In this document: piece by piece, positions 41,383 through 50,659 of the stretch
Layout: the number at the start of each line of letters is the position of its first letter
How positions within the stretch are numbered: the first letter of the stretch is position 1
NCBI GenBank assembly: GCA_025456145.1
Contig: JALOLD010000011.1
Span: 22,619 to 86,618, forward strand
Reading direction: 5' to 3'
Length of the DNA: 64,000 bases
DNA from: Thermoanaerobaculales bacterium
Lineage (GTDB): Bacteria > Acidobacteriota > Thermoanaerobaculia > Thermoanaerobaculales > Sulfomarinibacteraceae
Translations under genes and position numbers: made by a program
Notes under the pieces: model-generated
The model's input: the letters and a program-made list of their open reading frames with translations, nothing else
Database searches by the model: none
Told to the model about the DNA's origin: nothing

Positions 41383-42497
41383 GGATCGAGGCGGTGCTCG
41401 GGCTCGCGGTGGCGGTGGCGGCGTCGTTCTCGTCGCGGATCGAGATCGTCGCCGGGGCGGCGCTGCTGGCCTGCCTGGTGGCCCTCTTCGTCGACCGCCG
41501 CGTCCTCTCTCGGGTGCTCGGCGTCGGGGTGGTCCTCGGCGCGGTCTTCGCCGCCGCCGCCGCCGGCGCCGCGGTGGCCTGGGCCTCGGGCCTCGGTCGC
41601 GGCCTGGTCGTCGGGGGGAGCGTGCTGCTGCGTCTCGTCGTCCTCGCGACCGCGGCGGCGGTGGTCGCTCGCAGCGTCGACGCGGACGGGATCCAGCGGG
41701 CGCTGGCCCGGTTGGGTCTGAGGCGGCTCGGTCTGGTCCTCGGGCTCGCCCTCAACACCCTGCCCCACCTCGCCGACACCGCGGTCACCGTCTGGGCGGC
41801 CCACCGGGTCCGGAGCGCCGGTCGGTGGGCGGCCCTGGGGCGCCTCCCCAGGCTGGCCGAGGTGCTGCTCGCCCACACCGGGCGGGTGGCGAACCAGGCG
41901 GCCGCGGCGGCGGCGCTCCGCGGCCACGCCGGGCTCGCCTCGATCGAGGCGCCGGCCGCGGGCCGGCCGCCCACCGTGGTGGTGACCGGTCCGCCCGGCA
42001 GCGGCAAGACCCCGGTCGCCGAGGCGGTCGCCGAGGCCCTCGCCGGGCGGGGAGTCGCGGTGTTCGGCTTCGTCCAGCCGGCGATCCGGGAGGATGGCGA
42101 GAAGGCCGGGTTCAGGCTCAGGGCGCTCCCCGGAGGCGAGACCGCCGAGCTCGCCCGGCGGGTCGCGCCGGGGGAGGGCGCGGCGGGGACGTCGTACCGC
42201 TTCAGCCCCGGCGGCTTCGCCCTTGCCGCGCGCTCGCTCGCCCGGGCGGCCCCCGGAGCGGTGCTCGTCGTCGACGAGCTCGGCCCGGTCGAGCTGCGCG
42301 GCGGCGGGCACTGGCCGGCGGTCGAGCGCGCGGTGCGGACCGGCGATCTCGCCGGGATGGTCGTGGTCGTCCGGCGGACCCTGGTGCCCACCCTCGTCGA
42401 GGCCCTCGACGCCGCCGACGCGGTGGTGGTCGACCTCGAGCTCGAGACCGGCGATCCGGTGGCGGCGGTCGTCCGGGCCATCGTGACCGATCCGTGA
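41379..42497 (+). CDS. EcfT-like membrane domain fused to THEP1-type NTPase
   Basis: 372 residues. Residues 1 to about 190 carry five hydrophobic segments, and then a coupling-helix-like stretch (GRWAALGRLPRLAEVLLAH), resembling EcfT/CbiQ. From about residue 198 a P-loop NTPase begins (VVVTGPPGSGKTPVAEAVAE). VFGFVQPAI, TAELARR and a Walker B (GAVLVVDELGPVELRG) follow the pattern of THEP1/NTPase_1, nucleoside triphosphatases known as stand-alone proteins. The fusion of an ECF permease to such an NTPase is unusual. ATG 41379 overlaps the upstream stop. Confidence 0.72.
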   Translation: MRIEAVLGLAVAVAASFSSRIEIVAGAALLACLVALFVDRRVLSRVLGVGVVLGAVFAAAAAGAAVAWASGLGRGLVVGGSVLLRLVVLATAAAVVARSVDADGIQRALARLGLRRLGLVLGLALNTLPHLADTAVTVWAAHRVRSAGRWAALGRLPRLAEVLLAHTGRVANQAAAAAALRGHAGLASIEAPAAGRPPTVVVTGPPGSGKTPVAEAVAEALAGRGVAVFGFVQPAIREDGEKAGFRLRALPGGETAELARRVAPGEGAAGTSYRFSPGGFALAARSLARAAPGAVLVVDELGPVELRGGGHWPAVERAVRTGDLAGMVVVVRRTLVPTLVEALDAADAVVVDLELETGDPVAAVVRAIVTDP

Positions 42498-42503
42498 CGG
42501 CGA

Positions 42504-42521
42504 CCTTGACACGCGTCAAGG
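42504..42521. promoter_or_regulatory. FNR/DNR-type palindromic operator
   Basis: CCTTGACACGCGTCAAGG has perfect 7-nt arms (CCTTGAC/GTCAAGG) around a 4-nt spacer, the TTGAY-N4-RTCAA form of Crp/Fnr-family operators. It lies 45 nt before the polyferredoxin ATG and 1.2 kb from a Crp/Fnr gene whose recognition helix has the ExxSR residues that read TTGA. Confidence 0.7.
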
Positions 42522-42565
42522 AACGCCCGGTCGCCACCCTCCACGATCGTTCTCGGAGGCTGCGG

Positions 42566-43603
42566 ATGAAACGGTGGCGAGTTCCGACGACCAGACGGAG
42601 GATCCAGTGGGTGATGCTCGGGCTCACCGTCGCGATCGGCGTGCAGTTCACGCTGTGGGTGACGCCCCACCTCGCCGGCCGCTGGCCGACGGTCTCGCGG
42701 CCGCCCGGGGTCGAGGCCTTCCTGCCGATCGACGGCATGCTGGCCACGCGCCACCTCCTCTCGACCGGGGTCGTCGACGAGATCCACCCGGCCGGGCTGG
42801 CGATCTTCCTCGGCATCTGCCTGATGTCGGCGGTGGTGGCGAAGTCCTTCTGCTCGCATGTCTGCCCGGTCGGGCTGGTGTCCGAGCTGCTCGGCCGCCT
42901 CGGCATCCGCGCCGTCGGTCGGACCCTGACCCCCCCGAGGTGGCTCGACATCCCGCTGCGCGGCCTGAAGTACCTGCTCCTCGGCTTTTTCGCCTGGGCG
43001 GTCTGGTACGCGATGAGCCCCCAGGAGGTGGTGAGCTTCCTCGACAGCCCCTACGCCCGGATCGTCGACGCCAAGATGTGGCGGTTCTTCGCGCCGCCCT
43101 CGCGGCTCACCGTGGGGGTGCTCGGGGTGCTGGTCGTCGGATCGGTCCTGGTCCGCGACCTCTGGTGCCGCTATCTCTGCCCCTATGGCGCCCTGGTCGG
43201 GCTGCTCGGCCGCATTGCCCCGCTCAAGGTGACCCGCGACCCCGAGCTGTGCACCGACTGCCACGAGTGCACGCGGGTCTGCCCGGCCCGGCTGCCGGTG
43301 CACGGCATGACCCGGGTCGCCTCGGTCGAGTGCACGAGCTGCCAGGACTGCGTCGTCGCCTGCCCGGTGGCCGGCTGCCTCGCGGTGCGCCCGCCGCTCG
43401 CCGTGAACCGGTCCCGTTGGCTGCGCCCCGCGGTCGCTTCGGCGGTGGCGATCGGTCTCTACGTCGCCGTGGTCGGCGGCTTCCGCCTGGCCGGCCACTG
43501 GCACACCTCGGTGAGCGAGGCCGAGTACCACCGTCGCCTCGCCGAGATCGACTCGCCGCTCTACACCCACGTCGGCGGCCAGACGATGACCGAGGGCGAA
43601 TGA
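42566..43603 (+). CDS. membrane polyferredoxin (NapH/CcoG/NosR-like 4Fe-4S protein)
   Basis: 345 residues. Transmembrane segments in the N-terminal half contain two CxxxCP motifs (FCSHVCPVG and WCRYLCPYG). Two 4Fe-4S ferredoxin motifs follow (CTDCHECTRVCP and CTSCQDCVVACP), then a last helix and a periplasmic tail. These proteins pass electrons across or along the inner membrane. An in-frame GTG at 42494 would put the FNR palindrome inside the coding region, so I chose ATG 42566. It is the likely redox partner of an unlocated enzyme. Confidence 0.86.
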   Translation: MKRWRVPTTRRRIQWVMLGLTVAIGVQFTLWVTPHLAGRWPTVSRPPGVEAFLPIDGMLATRHLLSTGVVDEIHPAGLAIFLGICLMSAVVAKSFCSHVCPVGLVSELLGRLGIRAVGRTLTPPRWLDIPLRGLKYLLLGFFAWAVWYAMSPQEVVSFLDSPYARIVDAKMWRFFAPPSRLTVGVLGVLVVGSVLVRDLWCRYLCPYGALVGLLGRIAPLKVTRDPELCTDCHECTRVCPARLPVHGMTRVASVECTSCQDCVVACPVAGCLAVRPPLAVNRSRWLRPAVASAVAIGLYVAVVGGFRLAGHWHTSVSEAEYHRRLAEIDSPLYTHVGGQTMTEGE

Positions 43604-43607
43604 TGAA

Positions 43608-43683
43608 CGATGAATGATGAATTCCATCGCAGACGGCTGACCGACGCCGATCAGGCCCGTGTTCGACCTCATTCATCATTCAC
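43608..43683. repeat. GATGAAT-word inverted repeat
   Basis: TGAATGATGAAT (43611-43622) pairs perfectly with ATTCATCATTCA (43671-43682). The left arm continues the words upstream (GATGAACGATGAATG). It lies between the polyferredoxin stop and the Crp gene promoter. Confidence 0.75.
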
Positions 43684-43694
43684 CCCCGGTTCCG

Positions 43695-43700
43695 TATACT
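43695..43700 (+). promoter_or_regulatory. -10 (TATACT) placed 6 nt before the Crp/Fnr start
   Basis: TATACT at 43695-43700 is the best -10 match in the window and the GTG start is at 43707. Transcription would start on the start codon itself; no ribosome-binding site is possible. Confidence 0.55.
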
Positions 43701-43706
43701 GACCGG

Positions 43707-44396
43707 GTGAACCACCGCAGCGAGATCCTCTCGACCCTCCCGCTCGTCCGGATGCTCTCCGAGGAGGACCGCGAGCGGGTCCTCTCCGCCGGCCACGAGC
43801 GCTCCCTCGACAAAGGAGAGATCCTGTTCCACGAGGGCGACCCGGCCGAGAGCCTGTGTGCGGTGGTCTCGGGCCGGGTCAAGCTGGTCCGCTACTCACC
43901 CAAGGGCAAGGAGCTGCTGCTCCACATCGTGCCTCCGGGGGCGTCGTTCGCCGAGGCCGCGCTGTTCGGCCAGGGCGGCTACCCGGCGACCGCCGAGGCG
44001 GTCGAGCCGAGCGTCGTCTGGTGCCTTCCCCGGGCCCGGCTGGTCGCGATCCTGCGCGCCTCGCCCGAGACCGGGATCGCCATGATCGGCTCGATCTCGG
44101 CGTGGACGAGGGCGCTCGCCGGGAAGCTCGAGATGCTCACCCAGCGGCGGGTCGAGGAGCGGCTCGCCCTCTACCTCGTCAACCGGGCCGGCCGGCGCGA
44201 GCTGTCGCCGGGCGACGTCGTCGAGCTCGGCCAGCCCAAGCACCTCGTCGCGGCCGAGTGCGGCACCGGGCCCGAGGTGCTCTCCCGGACCTTCAAGCAC
44301 CTCGAGGACGAGGGCATCATCGCAACCGGCACGACCACCGTCACCGTTCTCGACCCCGAGCGCCTCGCCGACCTCGCCGAGTGGCTCGGCGGCTAG
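43707..44396 (+). CDS. Crp/Fnr-family transcriptional regulator
   Basis: 229 residues from GTG 43707. The cyclic-nucleotide-binding-like beta barrel spans about 10-125 and the winged helix about 150-229. The recognition helix GTGPEVLSRTFKHLE has Glu-x-x-Ser-Arg, the contacts that read TTGA half-sites. There is no N-terminal cysteine cluster as in FNR, so the signal could be NO or heme (DNR-like), a nucleotide, or unknown. A TTGAC-N4-GTCAA box lies upstream of the preceding polyferredoxin gene. Confidence 0.88.
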   Translation: MNHRSEILSTLPLVRMLSEEDRERVLSAGHERSLDKGEILFHEGDPAESLCAVVSGRVKLVRYSPKGKELLLHIVPPGASFAEAALFGQGGYPATAEAVEPSVVWCLPRARLVAILRASPETGIAMIGSISAWTRALAGKLEMLTQRRVEERLALYLVNRAGRRELSPGDVVELGQPKHLVAAECGTGPEVLSRTFKHLEDEGIIATGTTTVTVLDPERLADLAEWLGG

Positions 44397-44397
44397 C

Positions 44398-44515
44398 CAG
44401 TTCTTAGTTCTTAGTGTTCAGTTTTGAGTTTTTAGTTCCATCGCTGAGGATCCTCCTTCGCGGTGTCGGACCTGTTGCGACGAACTGAGAACCAAAAACC
44501 AAGAACGAATCACTG
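44398..44515. repeat. AGTTCTTA / AAGAAC-word inverted element
   Basis: The left side (44398-44440) has loose copies of AGTTCTTAGT; the right side (44478-44515) has GAACTGAGAACC, AAAAACC and AAGAACG, the reverse-complement words. It lies between the Crp gene and the convergent ArsA gene. AT-rich relative to its surroundings. Confidence 0.6.
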
Positions 44516-44520
44516 ATGTG

Positions 44521-45552
44521 TCATCTGATCATCGCGCCGAGCTCGGCGAGGGACGCGAGGTCGGTGGGCTCGTCGGGCCTGAGCGGGACGACGACGAGCG
44601 GGTGCGAGCCGCCGAGCAGCTCGCGCAGCTGCTCGACCCCCGCGCGGTCCTTGCGGCCGAGCCAGGCGAGGAGGGCGCGGCCGTCGCCGGGGCTGGCGGT
44701 CGCCGGCGCGTCGCCGACCTCGGGGTGGACCCGGTTGACCACCACCGGACCGAGCCGGTAGCCGGCCTCGGTCAGCCTGCGGGCGAAGAACAGCGTGTCG
44801 GCGACCCGCTGCTCGCCGGGGCCGCTGACCAGGGTGAACACCGTGTCGGGCGAGCGCAGCAGCCTCTGGACCTCGAGGGCGCGCGCCCGGAAGCCGTCGA
44901 AGAGCGGCGCGAAGGCCTGGAAGAACTCGGCCATGTCGCGCAGCAGCTCGATGCCGACCGTGCGGTCGAAGAAGTCCTCGACGCCGCGGCCGATGACCCC
45001 GAGCCGGGAGGTCGCCTTGAGGTTGCCGGCGGCGTCGAACCACGGCTTGAGGGCGATCCGGAGGGCCCCCGACTCGAGGAAGGCGACGATCCGCTCGGGG
45101 GCGCCGAGGAAGTCGAGGGCCTGGCGGGTCGGCGGCGTGTCCAGGATGACCCTGTCGTACTTGCCGAAGGCGGCGACCTCGTAGAGACGCTCCGACGCCA
45201 TGTACTCGAGCACCCCGGCCAGGCTGCCCGAGAGGTGGTCGTAGAAGCGGTTGGTGAGGATCCGCTGGCGGGCCGCGTCGTCAGGGGCGTAGCGGTCGAC
45301 CAGGGTGTCGAAGGTCCGGCGCGCGTCGAGCAGGCTCGCCCAGAGCTCTCCGCCGGCGTCGAAGGGCACCCGGACCTCGTTCGACTCGGGATTGGCCTCG
45401 ACGCCGAGCGCGTTCTTGAGCCGCAGCGACGGGTCGAAGGTCATGACCAGGGTGTCGCGGCCGCGCGCCGCCTCGTCGACGGCCATGGCCGCGGCCAGCG
45501 TCGTCTTGCCGACGCCGCCCGAGCCGACGACGATCGACAGCGGCGCGCTCAC
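44521..45552 (-). CDS. ArsA/Get3-family ATPase, copy 1
   Basis: 343 residues. The deviant Walker A is GSGGVGKTTLAAAMA, Walker B-like VILDTPPTRQALDFL, and switch I is in FDPSLRLKNALG. The family includes arsenite pump ATPases and Get3 tail-anchored protein chaperones, but no ArsB pump or Ars regulator is adjacent. The start GTG 45552 overlaps the upstream copy by 4 nt. Pairs of single-domain ArsA proteins occur in several bacterial phyla, often with unknown clients. Confidence 0.86.
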   Translation of the reverse strand: MSAPLSIVVGSGGVGKTTLAAAMAVDEAARGRDTLVMTFDPSLRLKNALGVEANPESNEVRVPFDAGGELWASLLDARRTFDTLVDRYAPDDAARQRILTNRFYDHLSGSLAGVLEYMASERLYEVAAFGKYDRVILDTPPTRQALDFLGAPERIVAFLESGALRIALKPWFDAAGNLKATSRLGVIGRGVEDFFDRTVGIELLRDMAEFFQAFAPLFDGFRARALEVQRLLRSPDTVFTLVSGPGEQRVADTLFFARRLTEAGYRLGPVVVNRVHPEVGDAPATASPGDGRALLAWLGRKDRAGVEQLRELLGGSHPLVVVPLRPDEPTDLASLAELGAMIR

Positions 45553-46441
45553 GCCGACCTCAGCTGGTCTGCAAGGGTTCGCGAGACCGCGCCGACGAGC
45601 GCCGGCCCCGGGTCGATAGGCAGCAGCGGGACCTCGGCCCGGGGCCCCGCCCAGACCTCGTCGAGGCGCTCGAGCTGGGCGACGTTGATCGCACGCCGGT
45701 CGCGCCACAGTGCAGTCGTCTCGTCGTCGGAGGCGACATCGTCGTCGAAGGGGGGGTACAGGGCGTTGGCGATCACCGCCTCGGGCTGGCGGTCGAGCCG
45801 CTCGCGGAGAGCGCCGATGAGCTCGCGCGACTCCTCGACCGGCATCTCCTCGGCGGTCGTGACCACCACCACGCCGACGCGGCGGCGGTCGCCCAGGAAC
45901 GCCGAGATAAGCCCGGCCATGTGGCCGATCGGTCCGCTCCGGACGACATCCGCGACGAGCTGCGGCGCGGCCATCCACGACACCCCGTGGCCGGTGGCGG
46001 GAGCGTCGAGGATCACCGCGTCGGGGCGTCGGAGCGCCGGCGGGCCGTGCCCCTCGACGAGGCGGAGCGCCCGGCCGAAGACCGCGGTCTCCTTGAGCCC
46101 GGGCGCGCCCTCGGTGAAGTGTCGGTGGACCGGGCTCGCCAGCACCCGGTTGACCAGCAGCTTGACCTTGAGCCGCTCGCGGACCAGGTCGTCGATGAGC
46201 TCGCGCGGCTCGATGTGCTGGAGGAAGAGGCCCGGGCTCGCCTTGACGATGTCGCCGCCCGACGGCGGGGTGTTGAGGAGCTGGTGGAGGTTCTCGCGCG
46301 GGTCGACCTCGAGCAGCAGGACCTTGCGGCCCCGGGTCGCGAGCAGCCGCCCCAGCGCGGCGGTGACGACGCTCTTGCCGACCCCCCCCTTGCCGGTCAC
46401 GACGATGAGCTGGAGCTCCTCGAGGCGGCGGATGACGTCCA

Positions 46442-46442
<1 letters not shown>
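45549..46442 (-). CDS. ArsA/Get3-family ATPase, copy 2
   Basis: 297 residues. Walker A GKGGVGKSVVTAALG, switch region EVDPRENLHQLL, and VILDAPATGHGVSW. The protein is shorter and diverged from copy 1. It could form a heterodimer with copy 1, giving the pseudo-dimer made by one fused chain in classical ArsA. Start ATG 46442 overlaps the acyl-CoA synthetase stop by 1 nt. Co-transcription with a membrane-active ligase is reproducible in such clusters, but function is open. Confidence 0.86.
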
Positions 46443-48220
<1,778 letters not shown>

Positions 48221-48355
48221 GGACGGACCTCCTGTCGCGGGCGACCCGGAGATTAGCACGGCGCGGGACGGAGGAATGAACGAGACATGATCTCAGGTTG
48301 CACCGATCGCGGATCGGGCGCACCGTCGCGCCCGTCGAGCGCCGGGAGGATCGAG

Positions 48356-48760
48356 GTGAGTCACGAGTTCAACCCCTTCCGCCTGGCCGGCGATCCCGCC
48401 GGGCCGGGCTTCCAGGGCGCGCCGGTGGTCGAGACCGACCGCTCGGCGCCGGCCCTCGAGAGGGTCGAGAGGATGATCGCGTCGTCCGAGGTCTTCCTCT
48501 TCATGAAGGGCGTCCCCGACCAGCCGAGGTGCGGCTTCTCGGCCAACACGGTGGCGGTGCTCGAGAGCATCGGCGTGCCCTATGCGACCTTCGACGTGCT
48601 GTCCGACGAGGCGATCCGCGACGCCGCCAAGCGCCGCGCCGGCTGGCCGACCTTCCCCCAGCTGTGGGTCCGCGGCGAGCTGGTCGGCGGCAACGACATC
48701 GTCGTCGAGATGCTCCACGCGGGGGAGCTCGAGCCGCTGCTCAGGGGGAGGGCGTCGTGA
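48356..48760 (+). CDS. grxD: monothiol glutaredoxin (CGFS type)
   Basis: 134 residues. The CGFS active site is in KGVPDQPRCGFSANTV, and the glutathione-binding TVP-like region is WPTFPQLWVRGELVGGND. CGFS glutaredoxins bind a glutathione-coordinated [2Fe-2S] cluster and hand it on. A roughly 25-residue N-terminal extension precedes the domain. GTG 48356 follows GGGAGGA. It overlaps the A-type carrier gene by 4 nt, an operon dedicated to Fe-S maturation. Confidence 0.92.
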   Translation: MSHEFNPFRLAGDPAGPGFQGAPVVETDRSAPALERVERMIASSEVFLFMKGVPDQPRCGFSANTVAVLESIGVPYATFDVLSDEAIRDAAKRRAGWPTFPQLWVRGELVGGNDIVVEMLHAGELEPLLRGRAS

Positions 48761-49095
48761 GCGCCGCCTCGATCGTCACCGTCACCGAGCGAGCGGTCAG
48801 CGAGATCCGCGCCATCTTCGCCCGCGAGCGTCCCGACGGCGGGGTCGGCCTGCGCCTCGGGGTAAGGGGCGGCGGCTGCTCGGGGCTCTCGTACGAGATG
48901 GAGTTCTCCGAGCGCCGCGCCACCGACAACGTCCTCGGTTTCGACGGCTTCGAGCTGCTCCTCGATCCGAAGTCGGCGATCTACCTCAAGGACGTGACCC
49001 TCGACTTCGAGGACGGGCTCAAGGGCAAGGGCTTCGTCTTCAAAAACCCCAACGCGACCAACACCTGCGGCTGCGGTGAGTCGTTCAGCGTCTGA
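48757..49095 (+). CDS. A-type Fe-S carrier (ErpA/IscA family)
   Basis: 112 residues. The three conserved cysteines are in GGGCSGLSYEMEF and NTCGCGESF. A-type carriers accept clusters from scaffolds or glutaredoxin partners and pass them to apo-proteins. The start is GTG 48757, overlapping the glutaredoxin stop. The next gene begins inside its last seven codons. ErpA versus IscA versus SufA cannot be told from motifs alone. Confidence 0.93.
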   Translation: MSAASIVTVTERAVSEIRAIFARERPDGGVGLRLGVRGGGCSGLSYEMEFSERRATDNVLGFDGFELLLDPKSAIYLKDVTLDFEDGLKGKGFVFKNPNATNTCGCGESFSV

Positions 49096-50644
49096 CCCGA
49101 TCGAGCTCGACGGCTGCGTGGCGCCCTTTCCGGGCTGGGCGGTCGTCGAGGTCGGCGGCGGCGATCGCGAGCGCTACCTCCACAGCCAGGTGACCTCGGA
49201 TGTCCGGGGGCTTTCCGATGGCGACTCGCAGCTCGGCGCCCTGCTCGACCGGTCGGGCCGGCTCCAGGCCTTCTTCTTCCTCCACAAGGCGCCGGAGCGC
49301 ATCCTCCTCCTCGTCCCCGAAGATGCCGCCGACCGGCTGGTCGAGAGGCTCACGACGCATCTCGTCGCCGACGACGTCGTCGTCGCGCGGCGGCAGACCG
49401 GCCCGATGCGCCTCGCCCTCGGTCCCGCGGCCGCCGCCGCGGCCGGCGACGGCGCGATCCCGGTGGCCGGCTGGGGCTCGCGCGGCGTCGTCGTGTGCGA
49501 CGACCGCGGGCTCGACTGGCCCGAGCTGCCCGCCGACGAGCTCGAGGCGCGGCGGGTGCTCGGCGGCCCGCCGGCCTGGGGCCGCGAGGTCCGGGCGGGC
49601 CAGCTGGTCAACGAGACCGCGCTCCTCGAGACCGCGGTCGCCGTCGCCAAGGGCTGCTACCTCGGGCAGGAGACGGTCGCCAAGATCGCCAGCCACCGGG
49701 GGGCGGCGCGCGGGCCGGCGCTGCTCGAGCTCGAGGCGACGGCGCCGGAGCTCGACGAGCTGGTCGGCCGCGGGCTGTCGGTGGACGGGGCGGAAGGCGT
49801 CGCGGAGGTGCTGTCGGTGGCCCGCTGGCAGGGCCGGGAGTGGCTCCAGGTGTCGCTCAAGCGCGAGCTCCGGGTCGCCGGCCGGCGCCTGACCTGGGGC
49901 GTCGACGACGGCCGCAGCTTCGTCGCGACGGTCCGCGACCTGCCGCTGCTCGCGATACCGGCCCCCGAGGCGATCGCCGCGCGCCTCGCGGCGGCGGCCT
50001 CCGCGGCCTTCGCCGCCGACGCCGCCGACCGGGCCCTCGATCTGCTCGACCGTGCGATCGTCATCTGCCCGACCTCGGCCGACGCCCACGAGAGCCGGGG
50101 GGTAATCCTCGGCCGTCTCGGCCGGCTCGACGAGGCGATCGCCGCGATGCACCGGCTCCTCGAGGTCGAGCCGTCGTCGGTCATGGCCCACTCGAACCTG
50201 TCGCTGTTCCACAACCGGCTCGGGGACCGCGAGACCGCCGAGCACCACCTCGCCCTGGCGACCCGGGCGTCGATGGGCGCGCCGGCCGCCGACCGCGACG
50301 ACCGGGCGGAGGAGGCCGAGCGCGACCGCCGCCGGCGCGAGGAGATGTTTCGCCGGGTCCTCGAGATCGATCCCGACGACCCGCTCGCCCACTTCGGGCT
50401 CGGCGAGCTCGCCGCGGAGCGGGGCCGCTTCGCCGAGGCGGTCGGCCATCTCGAGCGGACGCTCGCCGCGGACCCGCGGCACGTCGCGGCCCGGCTCGCC
50501 CTCGGCTCGGCCCTCGAGGGTCTCGGCGAGCCCGGTCGCGCCCGCGCCGCCTACGAGCGGGGGGTCGCCGATGCTGCGAAAAGCGGCGACCTCGCCGCCG
50601 CCCGGAAGATGCAGGAGCGGCTCAACGCCCTGAACGAACGATGA
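49076..50644 (+). CDS. YgfZ/GcvT-like protein fused to TPR repeats
   Basis: 522 residues. Residues 1 to about 280 form a YgfZ-type tetrahydrofolate-binding domain with the diagnostic KGCYLGQETVAK near residue 197. The C-terminal roughly 230 residues are helical TPR-like repeats (AHESRGVILGRLGRLDEA, AHFGLGELAAERGRFAEA). YgfZ supports maturation of some [4Fe-4S] enzymes. The fusion to a TPR adaptor is not the standard form. It overlaps the A-type carrier by 20 nt, so the assembly factors are co-made. Confidence 0.85.
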   Translation: MSRSASDPIELDGCVAPFPGWAVVEVGGGDRERYLHSQVTSDVRGLSDGDSQLGALLDRSGRLQAFFFLHKAPERILLLVPEDAADRLVERLTTHLVADDVVVARRQTGPMRLALGPAAAAAAGDGAIPVAGWGSRGVVVCDDRGLDWPELPADELEARRVLGGPPAWGREVRAGQLVNETALLETAVAVAKGCYLGQETVAKIASHRGAARGPALLELEATAPELDELVGRGLSVDGAEGVAEVLSVARWQGREWLQVSLKRELRVAGRRLTWGVDDGRSFVATVRDLPLLAIPAPEAIAARLAAAASAAFAADAADRALDLLDRAIVICPTSADAHESRGVILGRLGRLDEAIAAMHRLLEVEPSSVMAHSNLSLFHNRLGDRETAEHHLALATRASMGAPAADRDDRAEEAERDRRRREEMFRRVLEIDPDDPLAHFGLGELAAERGRFAEAVGHLERTLAADPRHVAARLALGSALEGLGEPGRARAAYERGVADAAKSGDLAAARKMQERLNALNER

Positions 50645-50659
50645 GCCGACCGCCCTCGA

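Noticed and set aside
42494..42565. GTG start for the polyferredoxin overlapping the upstream stop
   Set aside because: The 4-nt overlap is attractive, but it would place the FNR-type palindrome inside the coding region, and the extra 24 residues are not family-like. Kept as a possibility only.
41189..43672. A 827-codon minus-strand frame
   Set aside because: It is antisense to the EcfT-NTPase fusion and the polyferredoxin, both of which have clear motifs; its own sequence has no recognisable domain.
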